64,000 bases of DNA from the NCBI GenBank assembly GCA_025201765.1, contig MU623503.1, forward strand, positions 1-64,000, read 5' to 3'. Both the position numbers and the translations under genes were made by a program. Below the pieces are notes generated by a model. It made no database searches. It saw nothing but the letters and a program-made list of their open reading frames with translations, and was not told the DNA's origin. Within the stretch, counting starts at the first letter, position 1. Each line of letters opens with the position of its first letter. Origin of the DNA: Daldinia sp. FL1419 (taxonomy: Eukaryota > Ascomycota > Sordariomycetes > Xylariales > Hypoxylaceae). This document shows positions 11,206-22,996 of the stretch, piece after piece.

Positions 11206-12370
11206 TTCGTTGATTTAATATTATTAGTTGAGTACGTGAAGTAGTAGTTATCTAACCGGTTAGATATTATTGGGCTAATAAGTCCAAAGGGGGATTCGCA
11301 AGTAAAGCAGTGCTGAAAAACGGTATAACTAAAACGAACGTCTTCGTATGGTTACTTATTATATATGGGCATGAGGTGATTCTAAGGCGGATTTGTGGCG
11401 GGCTGTTTAAACCACGACCACGTAGTTATATAGATTGATCGTGAAACTCCGTCCTGGGGGCGTATTCATTTGCCACCTCCGTGATCCGGGTCACAATACA
11501 ACTTGCTGCCGCGGCCTCTTCTCAGCAGCCACTGTTATCATATATGCGCTCGCACCGCGCATACATTCTTGCATGTGTGTGTACTTATATGTCGGTTGCA
11601 TACTTCGGTTATGTATGCGGGTAGGGTATATCATCAATTAGCTAGCTAAAGTAGATCTATGGGTTTTTCTCTTTTTCCCTTTTTTCGGACTTTCGAATCC
11701 TTACCCCTAGAAGCACGACTTTATCACTCACTAGGTAGGTAGTTACTTACCTACCTACATCCTTGGAACATCCACCTCAGTTAAAGTAACCTGCATTACC
11801 TTGAAGTACCTATACATTTATGGAGTTGCATGCGGAATACCCATCGGCTTATCTCCAGCCAACACCGTAAAATGGTTCTGCTTATGGCAACCCCACTCTT
11901 GACAATAATAAATCGCCCTTTAAGATATAGCAAAGGTGGGGGGGCATGTAAGTGCATCGAGAATGAGGCAGTTGTTGTCGGCATTGGTTCAAGAAAGTAG
12001 AGGAGAGAAAGGGTACATTCCAGCTTTGCTTATACCACCGTACGAACGGAGCTGATGTGTGAATTTGAAAATTGCACTACTTCCCGCTTCTCCGTAGTAA
12101 CATTGACATAACATAGCCTCCCTGTCAGCCAGAGCCTCAACTTGTTAGCAAATTCATACTACATACATAGTAGCACCATTGACACGCATGCCCTCCCCCC
12201 CTCCTCCTTTCTTTTCTGTCTCTCCTTCCCTTCTCTAAAATCCCTAAAATCCATTGGGAGGATGAGAATGGGGGTTTCTAGTCTTTTGAGACGATCCACA
12301 TCACAAGACTCCTTGAAAGTGGTGAATGAAAACTAGTCAAAGTCACTAGGAGATAGTAAGATTGGGCAGG
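11206..12370. promoter_or_regulatory. Divergent promoter between hxnX and hxnR, rich in GATA sites
   Basis: This 1.17-kb non-coding interval has four HGATAR sites, all read on the minus strand: 11248-11253 (TTATCT), 11535-11540 (TTATCA), 11721-11726 (TTATCA) and 11849-11854 (TTATCT). A TACC/GGTA run lies at about 11731-11760. Pyrimidine-rich sequence (12184-12240) precedes the hxnR start. The pattern fits nitrogen control by AreA, which is known for hxn genes in A. nidulans. Confidence 0.6.
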
Positions 12371-15316
12371 ATGCAGCGACCCAAGCGTAATAGGAACCGG
12401 GAGGGTGACGGTGGCACTAGGCGATCCTTCACTTGCACTTATGACGGTTGCGGTAAATCTTTCTCGCGGTCCGAGCACCTCCATCGTCACCAGAAGAATC
12501 ATACAGATGGTGACGCAACTTGCCCGCGGTGCCGCGCTCACTTCAAGCGTCAAGACCTTCTAGGTGAGACCCCCATTGACCATCACGGATCTTCGGGGGT
12601 TGACACGGACGTGTAGAAAGGCATATGAATCGGCATAAACAAAAGGATGAAGAAGCTGGAAGCACAGGCGTCGGTACTTTAAATACGCGCAAACGCATGT
12701 GGAAAGATCACGACGGACGAATCGTCCAGAAGAAGCCAATAGAACAAAATACTTCTTGCGGTAGCAGTAGCAATAGTAGTGTGAGAGTGTCATTCGTGCC
12801 CCAGGTAGAAGGACCTATTTCACCTCCTGTGTCGAATCATAACTCGGACCCTCAGAGTGAGGGTGATCCGGCGATACAAACGGCCTTCGTCCACAGCTAC
12901 GACCATCGAACCCTACCAGAATACGCTCTTTCGACGGGGCAATTCGGCTCCCATTCTGATAGTGGATATTGGGTTGCACCCGAGACGTCCCAGCCCCCTT
13001 TCTTCGATATAAACTACGATGAAGTATTCCAGCCGGATACGGCAAGTTCTTTTAATATGCCATACACGACGCAAGTAAACTATGATTGGCTTTTTAGTCT
13101 AGATAGCAACGTCCAGGGTGCTACCGTTTCGCAAACTCCGTATCTCCCTGTTACTTCTACACCGATGTATCCGGGCGTTCATCGCCATGACCCGGTGAGC
13201 TCGAGTCAAGGCGACTTCCCCCTAGGCGTTAGGCAATACGATGGGAGCATGACCGAGAGTTCCTTGACACCTATGGGGTCCCTCGACTGTATGCCTTCCG
13301 GGAGGAGTACCCAAGACTCAACAACTCCAGGCTTCTCAAGCAGAACTACTATTAGTCTCTCACCAATACCAAAGCAAATTCTCCAGGGCCCTGGATTCTT
13401 CAGCGAAGCCGAGTTTGAGCGTCCATTATCTACTCTTCAACCGCCGAACCACCTACCATACATAGATGAGTTCACATATAGCCAGATTCTAGAGACCGTC
13501 AAAGCCGCAAGACCGTTAGCCCCTAATGGATCTCTTCTCGACATGAACCATCCGCTAATTTCACATATTTCATTGCAGTCCTACTTAGATTTATATTTTA
13601 GTAGGTTTAATACTGCATACCCGTTGATACACCAGGGTACATTCGAACCAGGTCAGAAAGAGTCATTGCTTCTTCTATCCATGATACTACTCGGGGCTAC
13701 TTGTAAGTCTTCATAAGAGAAGCTGCCTTTCCGGTACCATCTCTATTTGAATCGTCAAGCGATTGCTAAATTTATTCGCTCGTAGACGCTGAAAAGGATT
13801 CTCATCAGTTCGCCGTCTGCTTACACGATGTAATTCGTCCGGCTAGTGAGTGTTTCCCTCTACGCGAATTAAGAGACTGTTTTCTAACGCTTAATAGTAT
13901 TTTCCCACGCCAGCTTTAACCCGAAGCCAGACCTCTGGATGCTCCAGACCATCTTGCTAGTTGAATGTTTCGGTAAAAGCAGAGCAGGCCAGAAACAGCA
14001 CGACATGAGCCACTTATTCCACGGAATGTTGATCAACCTCATCAGGCGGTCCGACTGTCAGTCTGTCCGACCAGCCCACCCTCAAGTAGACAAGGATAAG
14101 GGTAGCTTGGTAGGTGACCGGGGCTGGAAACAGTGGGTAGAGGCTGAAGAGAAGAAAAGGTCAGTCATTGTCTTATAAATTTCAATGCACATTCAAGCTT
14201 ATTAAGATGCTGTCTAGACTAGCCCTTCTATGCTTCATGTGGGATACCCAGCATGCCGTCCTGTTCTGCCAATCTCTCTGTATGTCAGCCTTTGAACTTC
14301 GGGTCACCTTACCCTGCAACCAAGCGTTATGGGAAGCATCCACAGCGGCTGAGTGGTCGCGCCTCTCGCTTTCTACGGCCCCTGAACCCATGTACCTCCT
14401 CGCATTAAAGTCCTATATTACGCGCGACACCCACCACTGCCCTCGACTTAACGGGTTATCGAGGATTTTCCTCTTTCACGGCTTAATGTCTATTTTTTGG
14501 GACATGCGGCGGCGGGATCAGACCAGCCTGGGGGTCATCTCCTCACAGGGCGGTCGCTGGCAAAGCCGTCTTGGAAACGCGTACCACGAATGGAAAGTTG
14601 ACTTTGATAACTTCTGTCAGCGCCTGTCGGGACTCACATGCGTTGAGATAAGAAAAGGCACTATTCCCGAAAACGCGAAAGTCGAACTTGACGTTTGGCG
14701 TTCGGCATATGTAACTGTATATCATGCTGCGCATACCCTCTTGCATTCGGAATTCCTCGACATTCAAATATTCGCAGGCGCACGACATATCCTTGGGCGT
14801 TCAGTTCAGCGGACCGACTTTATCCGCTCGGAGAAAGTCGTGAAACGATGGGCTACGAGCCGCGCGATCCCAAATTCCGAGAATCGTGACGGGTCCACTA
14901 ATGCGGTGGCAGCAGTCTGGCACGCGGCTCAGTTGCTCCAATGTGCATCACAGACGCTCGTAGATTTCGATTCTATGGGCTTGTTCCATGTTCCGTGGTG
15001 TCTTTATCTGGCCACATTGACGGTATGGGCATTTCACCACACCGGCCAAAGGGGACCTAGCTCTGGCCCTGAAGAAGATAGTGAACTCGTGTGGGATGCC
15101 CAAGCAGAAATGCGCATGCTTCTAAACTCCATGGTAGAAGCGGGAATTCGAGGACTACCAGAGATACAGGGGCTGAAGCGAACTAGCGGTTTAGTGTGGG
15201 TTATGGCAGAAGTACTGAGCAAGGTTCGCTGGGGAATCGTACATGCCGGCGCTACCGTGCTAAAAGGCTTGATTCCGTGGAGACTAATAGGGCAGTTTGA
15301 CGATACTTCTGTCTGA
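12371..15316 (+). CDS. hxnR: C2H2 zinc-finger / Fungal_trans regulator (HxnR-like)
   Basis: This is the likely pathway-specific activator, 899 residues in five exons: 12371-12563, 12617-13702, 13786-13845, 13898-14159 and 14218-15316, all phases consistent. The N-terminus holds two C2H2 fingers: C22, C27, H40, H44, and C51, C54, H67, H71; the second finger spans the first intron. A Ser/Pro-rich linker follows, then a Fungal_trans domain with the phrases SYLDLYFSRFNTAYPLIHQ, DLWMLQTILLVECFGKSRAG and HGMLINLIRRSDC. In A. nidulans HxnR is a Cys2/His2 regulator needed for all hxn genes and responds to a nicotinate derivative. Placement in the middle of the cluster supports the call. The same architecture occurs in other fungal regulators, so orthology should be confirmed by phylogeny. 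Confidence 0.85.
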
Positions 15317-15662
15317 GTCCGTGAACCTTGAAAAAAAAGGTAAAGATACACCATGTAATAAAAAAATAAAAAGTCTGTTTCGTCGTGAGACTGGGACTAC
15401 TTAGTTGTCAAAACTCTTCGGTGAGAGTATCTACACTATGATGAGCAGTTCGAAACATAGTCGGGGGGTCTCGAGGATGGCGACCTACTCAAAAGGAAAA
15501 AGGGTAATGTATGAATTAAGAGAACATGTAAACCCATAAATGCCACCAATGTGTGAAGTATACCGTACAACTTGCCGAAATGCTGATAAAATGGACCCGT
15601 AGACCTCGCCACGCTGACATTTTGCTCCTATACCCCTTCCCTATTATGCTCATAGCTCGATA
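15317..15662. other. Convergent intergenic space between hxnR and hxnV
   Basis: These 346 bases lie between two 3' ends. They contain A-runs near 15331-15370 that could serve 3' processing. I see no gene. Confidence 0.6.
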
Positions 15663-17935
15663 TTACCTCGCTTTTTCATCAGGAACCTTTAGGAATCCAT
15701 CGTAGTAAGAGTTGAGCCAATCGGCTGCTGTTGAACCAGCGTTAACACCCAGAGAATCCCACCTACTAATCGATCCTACGTAGCCGTCGGGTCTTAGGAT
15801 AACGATGGAAACCTTGTCTTTCTGTAGAGTTCCTACCCACTTGCTCGTGCACGTCTGTCTGCGTGTGTCTAAATATGGCACATTGTCTAAGTAGAATGTC
15901 CATGCACTTCGAGCGAAGAGTGAGGGCAGATCTTGAATCTCAACTCTAGCTTTCTCCATAGTTGCTACATTAGATGTTAGCTTATACGAATTCATTTTGG
16001 TGGATCGACATATATAAAGGGGGGTTCCTCTTACTAATAAGGGCGAACGTCGTGAGCTCACTGACGCTCGTATATCTCTCCGAACGTATATAAACGTCCT
16101 CGGATGTGGGTGTTCGCGGCTTTTCCAAATAGCTGGCCGCGGCGGCTTGACTTAGTTTCCTAAACAATGAGTCTTGCCTTGTCAATCCATTACAAAAAGT
16201 CTGGAGGAACGGCATGCTGTTGTGGATGTCTGGCACGAAGAAGTATACCCTGAATTGGCCTAACATAGGAATGTCAAGTTGGACGTCAATCGGGTTTGCA
16301 TCGATATATCGTGTTACTTTGGCAGGGGGGACGAGACATCCCGGCCTCAGTTCACCCCCACTGCGCTTGGCCGGGTGGTTAAGTACATTGTGGTCGTACT
16401 CGACGCCGACTCCTGAGATAAATCGCACGTTTGTACGGAAGTTCTCAGCCAAAGCCTTGGCATCACCACCGGCCATCTTATTAGCGTGTTCATAGTCAAA
16501 ATTAATGAGGTCGTGGGCAATTTTTCTACGCTCCATTTCGTATGATTCGAGTAAAACCGGCTTAGCCAAACCCCTCGAAGAAAGGTTTAATTTCCATGCA
16601 AGGTTCCAGCTATCGTGCATACTAGTGTTCATACCCTGCGCAGCCTTGGGCGAATGTGTATGACTTGCATCTCCGGCAATGAAAGCCTGCAGATGCGGAT
16701 CGGTGAATTTGTTCGCTATTCGTTGTCCGATCTGATAATTGCCGAACCATTCTACGGTTCGCCATTCAACCGAGTACGGTGCCAAGATTTGCTTGGCGCG
16801 CTTCATAACGAACTCCTGCCCGAGTTCTCGCAAGTTACCGGTTTCGGTGTCTGGTTTGATCTCAACGTAGAATCGAGTAGTGCCCCGCTCCCGCGGGACA
16901 ATAAGTATAGAACCATGCACCTCACTGTAAACAACCGTCTTAGACCAAAGGTCCGGGAAGTCCGAGATGAGTTCTCCATCAAGCACGGCCCACACAGATT
17001 CGTGAGATTTGCCTACCGAATATGTGTCTGGTATGCAAGTCCGCACCTTAGATCGGGCGCCATCGCCTAAAAAAAAAAAAAAGGTCAATTAGGGGCATAT
17101 CAAATTTGCGAACTCATTTGTAACTTACATCCAACTATGTATTTGGATAATGTCGTCTCCTTTTCCCCGTTGGTGGTAGTTTTACACTCGATCTCTAATA
17201 AACCTGCGTCGTCCTCTTGGCGTTTAAAAGATTGAAATTGATGACTGCGCTTCACTTGGACACCCCGCTTTACGAGGTCCTCTATGAACACTCCTTCCAC
17301 AACCCCTTGATGAACGAGGAGAATGTAGTCATCAAGAAGGTCGACAACCAATGCCGGATAATGAATCTCACGGCCAAGACGCCTTAGTCGACGGTTTGCG
17401 GTGGCTTCCCAGAAGCATATATCATACACCTTAGCGCCTCTCATTAATAGACTATCTGCGAGTCTGAGTTGACGCAGGGTCTCTATCGTTTTGGGTTGTA
17501 GCCCATCAGCACGACCAGCCTGAGTCTGATCAGGTCTCTCATCTATGACTTCGACACTGATGCCGAATCTAGCTAATAAAGTACTGCGTGATTTTGGATG
17601 TAAGCGTGGGATTTCAGCGTGGGATATTTAGAGATTGGAGAGACGATAAAGGCGACGACCAAAAATGGCCTTATGGTTTCTTTTCGTTTCGTTTCTATAA
17701 CTATAGACTACGGATAAAAAAGGTGAAAACAAAAGTGAAAACAAAATGCAACTTACGCCAACATTAAGCCGGCAGGACCAGCTCCGACGACGCAGACTTC
17801 GGAGGTGTGTCGTGAGCCGTTGGTTTCACGGCGCTTGGCTGGACCATGGCCATTAAGTTCGCCATTGGCGTTGCCGTTGGTGTCGCCGTTGGTGTCGCCG
17901 TTTTGTCGCACACCGTTTACCTCATCTACAATCAT
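15663..17935 (-). CDS. hxnV: FAD-dependent phenol-hydroxylase-like monooxygenase (HxnV-like)
   Basis: This phenol 2-monooxygenase-type flavoprotein has 655 residues and four exons: 17935-17757, 17583-17129, 17066-16035 and 15964-15663. After a low-complexity N-terminus rich in Asn/Gly/Asp repeats come CVVGAGPAGLMLA (FAD Rossmann), VGCDGARSKV (DG motif, split by intron 2), and AGDASHTHSPKAAQGMN with DSWNLAWKL (GD motif). The C-terminal thioredoxin-like dimerisation domain characteristic of phenol hydroxylases follows and ends with VSIVILRPDGYVGS. In the known pathway HxnV hydroxylates 2,5-dihydroxypyridine to 2,3,6-trihydroxypyridine. The second intron ends in a run of about 14 T bases before its acceptor. 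Family call is firm; substrate is inferred from the cluster. Confidence 0.84.
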
Positions 17936-19519
17936 GGTGCCGGTAGAAATGCCCTAGACAAGAATATTTTCTTTAATTCATACGAGTACGTTTTAAGAAT
18001 TCTACCAGAGCACAAATAAATAGCAAGGTGGCTTGCTTTGAGGTAGCAAAAGAGTAACGGGGGGCTGCGTTTTGGGGTGGTAAGAAGTAATAGTGGCGGG
18101 TCGTTTTGACGGGTTTGACGGTTGGTCCGATCAGTAAGATGAAATCGATTTCATCGGTTGATTGATTTGATGGATGGGGACAGGAATGGGGAAAGGGCGA
18201 TGGCTGAGTCGAGTTTGACACTCGAAATGGAGACTGTGTATCACCGGCGAACAGCGTTCCGCCTGGTGATTTTTTTTATTTTTTTTGACAGGCTTTGCAA
18301 GGCTTTTTTGGGTAAAGGTAGCTAAGGATAGGGCTAAATGTAGGCCAAATGTAGAGCAAAAGTAGACCAAGGGAACGAATGGGAGAAGGAATAATATAAA
18401 CCAATAAGGAATGAATACACTCACTGAGTCCCAAATTTGAGTACTCATAACACTCTCAGAACGGTCCAAATATTCAGAGTATTCAGGTAAGTGAGATAGT
18501 TATAAAATAAAAAAGTTATGAGATATAAATTCGCACTGTGCTCAGGCCATTGTCAGGTGGTTTGGCGCCATTCTCGAACCACTCCGGGTCCCCTAAGTCG
18601 GACTGATCGGGTTTGGTACAAAAACTGGGGGGCGTGGAAGAAAAAGGGGGGAAGGTAGGGGTTTAAGAAAAACATATGGAGATTGGGGGACTTTAAGAGG
18701 CGAGAGCGACGTGTAACTAAGACGTTAAAACAGTGGATTGTTTCGACTTGTTCTAGAACTTATTATTAAGTGCATATATTTTGCATTATTTGGTATTGTT
18801 TAATACATATATGTATATTATTCTGTTATTATTTGTCAAGACCTTGGACTTACCTTGGAATAACGGGATGGGAGGAGGTCGCTGAGAGAAGATGGAAGTT
18901 ATAGAGTATGATGACCCCCTTCTTCCCCTTTGGACTCCTCATAATGGGGGGTTTTTCTTTTATTTTTGCCCCTCCCCCATTCTTCACTTATCTACCTACA
19001 TACCTACATAGGTACCTAAGAGGTACATACCTACCTAGGTACATAGGTACATCTCCTTACCTTGAACATCGCCTACCCACGTACCGGCATTAGGGTACAT
19101 TTGTCTGACTTCCTACCTTGACAACCCTCCCACCCCTCACTGCTACATTTACATACGCTGCGTGAATATCCTTGTCGAAGGTGTCAAATATCACACCACT
19201 TTACATACTACCTACCTACCTACCTACCTAAGTACATCAGATACTTTACTTTACCTTACCTGAAGTTAGGCATATATCTAGGTACCTAGGTATCTTCACA
19301 GGTATGTATCTGCTATGCACGGATCCGTAGAGGGGTAGGTATACTTTGTAGTATACAAGTCGTAGGTGGCGTATCCCCTTCAGATTGTCAGACATCGCAG
19401 CAGGTCGCTTAACCACCAGCCCCGCGCGATGCTTTCTCCAGAAATAACTTGAACTACCTAAGCGATATATCTTTACTGTAGAAGATTCGACAGCTTCATA
19501 ATAGGAAACCCCTCTCGTA
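17936..19519. promoter_or_regulatory. Divergent promoter between hxnV and hxnN
   Basis: This 1.58-kb non-coding interval has HGATAR sites at 18494-18499 (AGATAG) and 18988-18993 (TTATCT, minus-strand site). Its right half is dominated by TACC/GGTA-type repeats, annotated separately. No convincing ORF is present. Confidence 0.55.
18985..19295. repeat. TACCTA/TAGGTA-rich repeat tract
   Basis: The stretch consists largely of TACC and GGTA tetramers. It includes two perfect copies of the palindrome TACCTAGGTA (19032-19041 and 19283-19292) and a run of five CTAC/CTAC-type units at about 19207-19231. The same motif recurs in many other intergenic stretches of the window and never in an assigned exon. 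Confidence 0.8.
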
Positions 19520-21596
19520 ATGGAAGAAATTCCAGATGGATGGCAAGAGAAAGTCCGCTTGAAGCTCGAGGCTCGAGAACGAGAGTTTACTTTTATTCAT
19601 GATATACTAGAGGATGATCCTGTATGTATGAGAAATCATAATAGCCAAGGCTACTCTTGTTGTGATTGCCGCGGTTGCTGGAACTAATTAAGATAATAGA
19701 TAGCGCCCAAGTTGACCCAAGAGATAGACGCTGAAGACTTTGAAGATATCCCAACACTGATCGGTCGCGTTGCCTCCGGCGAGCTGCGTTCGGTAGATGC
19801 GATAGGGCACTATATTTTCAGGTTCCGTAGAAATTCAGTAACGTTATTGGGATGATATTTAATCCTCACCTGAATACATTTGCTAATACTCGATAAACGA
19901 GCTAGGGCTATCTTTGCTCATGGCTTTGTAGGCTCCAACCGGGATCGTTTACTATAAAATGCGTACTGATAGTTTTCTTGAGAATTTTAGGGAAATTGGC
20001 GAGTCATTTGTGCTAGCTTTGTCTCCGAAAGTTTGCTAATTATGGTAATAGCCTCACCGAGGTCCTTTTCAACGAGGCGCTTGTGCGGGCTAGCGAACTC
20101 GATGCTTATCAAAAGGAGCACGGAACTATCATTGGGCCACTACACGGTGTTCCTGTTACTCTTAAAGATCAGTTCAATATTAAAGGTTATGATAGCACAC
20201 TCGGATATGTCGACCGCGCATTTAATCCTGCGACGAAAGATGCAGTCCTTGTTACGATGCTAAAGAGCCTCGGTGCTATTGTCATAGCCAAGACAAATCT
20301 TCCACAGAGCATTATGGTGAGTACGAGCTTGGTGTTGGTACCCCGAGTCAAATCGTGTCTAACTGCCGATGGCAGTGGTGCGAGACGGAGAATCCGCTTT
20401 GGGGACTTACAACGCATCCTCACATTCCAGAATACACACCCGGCGGTTCAACCGGCGGCGAGGCAGTGGCAGTGCGCATGTTTGCAAGTCTTCTCGGTTG
20501 GGGAACAGATATTGGCGGTAGTATTCGGATACCCGCCCATATGATGGGCTTATACGGGCTCAAGCCAAGTGTATGCTATCCATGGTTTTTCTAATACCCC
20601 CTCAAACTAACTTGTAATCTGGTTGAAAATAGAGCTCCCGCCTCCCATATCGAGGGGTGCCCGTGTCAACCGAAGGACAGGAACATGTCCCTTCATCAGT
20701 AGGGCCATTAACGTACAGACTATCATCGCTGATCCTAGCGATGAAAGAGCTAATCAAGCTAAAGCCTTGGGAATACGACGCTCGCTGTGTACCTATACCT
20801 TGGAGGGAAGATATCTTCCAAGAATTTAAATCTAAACCTCTGACCATCGGATTGCTTATGGACGACGGAGTAGTCCGACCGCACCCGCCAATTACTCGGG
20901 TACTCCTCTCGTTGGTAGAAGAGCTCCGAGAAGCTGGCCATGACATCGTTGAATGGAACGCTGATCTCCACGCCGAGTGTATTGAGGTTATGGTTAGATT
21001 TCGTTCCCTATGAACAATTGCTATTTTTTTTCCCTGACATGTTTGAGCTTTAGGATAAATTCTATACAGCTGACGGCGGCGAAGATATCCGTCGTGATGT
21101 TCTAGCAGGCGGGGAACCCTTCATTCCCCACGTCGAAGCTTTGGTCAACAAAGGCAAACCTATTTCCGTCTACGAATACTGGCAGCTGAATAAGCGCAAA
21201 ATAACGCTCCAACAGGCGTATCTCGAAAAATGGAATCAAATTGCGACCGGCAAAGTCGACGTCGTGCTAATGCCGCCCATGCCGCATACAGCCGTTCCCC
21301 ATCGAGCTTGTCGATGGGTAGGATATACCAAGGTATGGAACGTCTTGGACTACACGGCCATGGTTATTCCTGCAGGTAATGTATCATCTGTCGATGGCTA
21401 CACGCCGTGTAATCACATGGCGAGGAACGAACTGGATGAATGGAATGCTAAGCTCTGGATACAAGAAAAGGAGACTATGATCAAACAAGAACTACCCGTG
21501 GGAGTGCAAATAGTTGGGAGGAAGCTTGAAGAAGAGAAGGTCCTCGCAATCAGCAGCATCATTAATGAATTACTCCACGGGAAGGCGTCAAAATAG
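19520..21596 (+). CDS. hxnN: Amidase-signature hydrolase (HxnN-like)
   Basis: This amidase has 545 residues and six inferred exons: 19520-19621, 19700-19837, 20017-20316, 20376-20570, 20633-20992 and 21054-21596. The Ser-cisSer-Lys triad is complete: K130 in GVPVTLKDQF, S205 in PGGSTGGE and S229 in DIGGSIRIPA. The spacing of 75 and 24 residues is that of the family. In the hxn pathway HxnN would release ammonia from alpha-hydroxyglutaramate, the product of the neighbouring imide hydrolase. The boundary of exons 2 and 3 is the least certain: the intron is long (about 179 nt) and the residues around it match the family only loosely. The gene ends about 120 bases from the convergent hxnM-like gene. 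Confidence 0.8.
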
Positions 21597-21715
21597 TTGG
21601 CATAACTTTTGAAAGTTTGGACTTCTTCAGCTTTATTACTATATTTTACTGGTAACTAAGAGGTGACTCTAGCAACAATCCAACATGGGTTGCCTCCTCA
21701 AGCTCGCGGTCTTCA

Positions 21716-22996
21716 TTAATCTTTCGACCTTTTGAGGACCTCTCCCGGAGGAGCAGGCATCATAGCCCCTTCGGGTGGCTTGTTCTTACTCTTGAAGTAG
21801 TCGCACATCTTCCATGATTGTCAGCAGTGCCAAGTAAACTTGGACTCGTAAAGTTACGCTTACCTCGGCAAATGTCATCCATTCTACCCCCTCGTGCTTG
21901 TTGATATGCTCAATCAACCTTTCGTGCATCAAGAGAGCATGCGGCCGACCCGATACGTCGGGGTGAATCGTCATTGGGAAGATGAATTCATCGTACTCGC
22001 GGTAAAAATAGTCAAAATGATCCCGCCATATGTCTTCGACATCCCTATTCTCTTCGTTAGGCTTACGAACGATCATATTCCGTGGCCACTACAAACCTCG
22101 GATTAACCCAGCCGTGCGAATTAGCCGAATTCTTCATGAACATCATAGGAGGGAGATCGTCGATGTACCACGAGCCTGGGATTTCTACCATGCCGGTTGG
22201 TTGCCCTTTAATCAGAGGCTTCATCCACTCCCCGGCTTTCTTCTTGTAGTCGATCCTAGTATGAATTAGTAGGTAAACTTTCAATAGTTAATAATAATGA
22301 CATACTATGGTAGGGTTAGCTGCCCGTATTCGACAACACAAAGCACTTCATTTCACCTACCTTGGTCCACGAGTCCCCAGTGCGCAACCAGTACATCTGG
22401 CAGTCCTCATGGGACATGGAATGATCGTACTCGATGCCATAGGAAAGCATCAACTCGGTCCCTTCTTTGCTGGTTTCCCACCAAGGAGCCACACTTCCCC
22501 TTGGTGGTTTGCCGCAGAACTCGGTGAGAAGTCTGTACGTTTTGTCAAGAACATCTCGTTGCTGCTCGAGCGTCATGTCAACCGGGTTCTCGTGAGAGTA
22601 CCCGTGGAGACCAATCTCGTGACCGGCGTCTCTCACCATGGTGCATTCTTCCGGGAATGTCTCGAGCGAATGGCCGGGTATGAACCACGACGCCTTTATC
22701 TTGTACTTGTCAAACAGCTTGAGCAAACGACGGGTCCCGACCGTGCCAGCCCAGATTCCTGAGTAAAAGGCGGAACTGCATTTCAGCTACCCAGTCCTAA
22801 TAATCTAAACTAACATTAGGAGTCTAACCTCTGCTGATATCGCTGGTGCTATCCTCGCCCCCGTAAGAGCCAAGCCACCCAGCTACAGCGTCAATGTCTA
22901 CTCCGTATCTAATACCATACTTTATTATTTACCATCTCTTTAATATCTATGAATACGGATGGTTACTTACCCGACGAGGACCTTTTTCTTGCCCAT
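21716..22996 (-). CDS. hxnM: Cyclic-imide hydrolase, polysaccharide-deacetylase superfamily (HxnM-like)
   Basis: This protein of the NodB/PuuE-like deacetylase superfamily, which includes bacterial cyclic imidases, probably opens the 3-hydroxypiperidine-2,6-dione ring. Inferred exons are 22996-22971, 22908-22829, 22758-22361 (or -22347), about 22254-22097, 22044-21864 and 21808-21716, giving about 311-316 residues. Recognisable blocks are YGVDIDAVAGWLGSYGGED, WFIPGHSLETFPEE, GHEIGLHGYSHENP, PRGSVAPWWE, MTIHPDVSGRP and the terminal EGVEWMTFAE. The third intron is irregular: the best GT donor (22360) and the best AG acceptor (22256) leave the frame off by one base. A weaker donor at 22346 restores it with four extra residues. 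This could be a real splice variant, a frameshift or a sequence error. Confidence 0.78.

Noticed and set aside
17067..17128. Long T run before the hxnV intron acceptor as a special regulatory feature
   Set aside because: A polypyrimidine tract before an acceptor is ordinary; only its purity is unusual for a fungus.
18985..19295. TACC-rich tract as a CRISPR-like array or telomeric repeat
   Set aside because: Units are irregular tetramers without spacers, and the motif is not a TTAGGG-type telomere; it fits a dispersed intergenic repeat.
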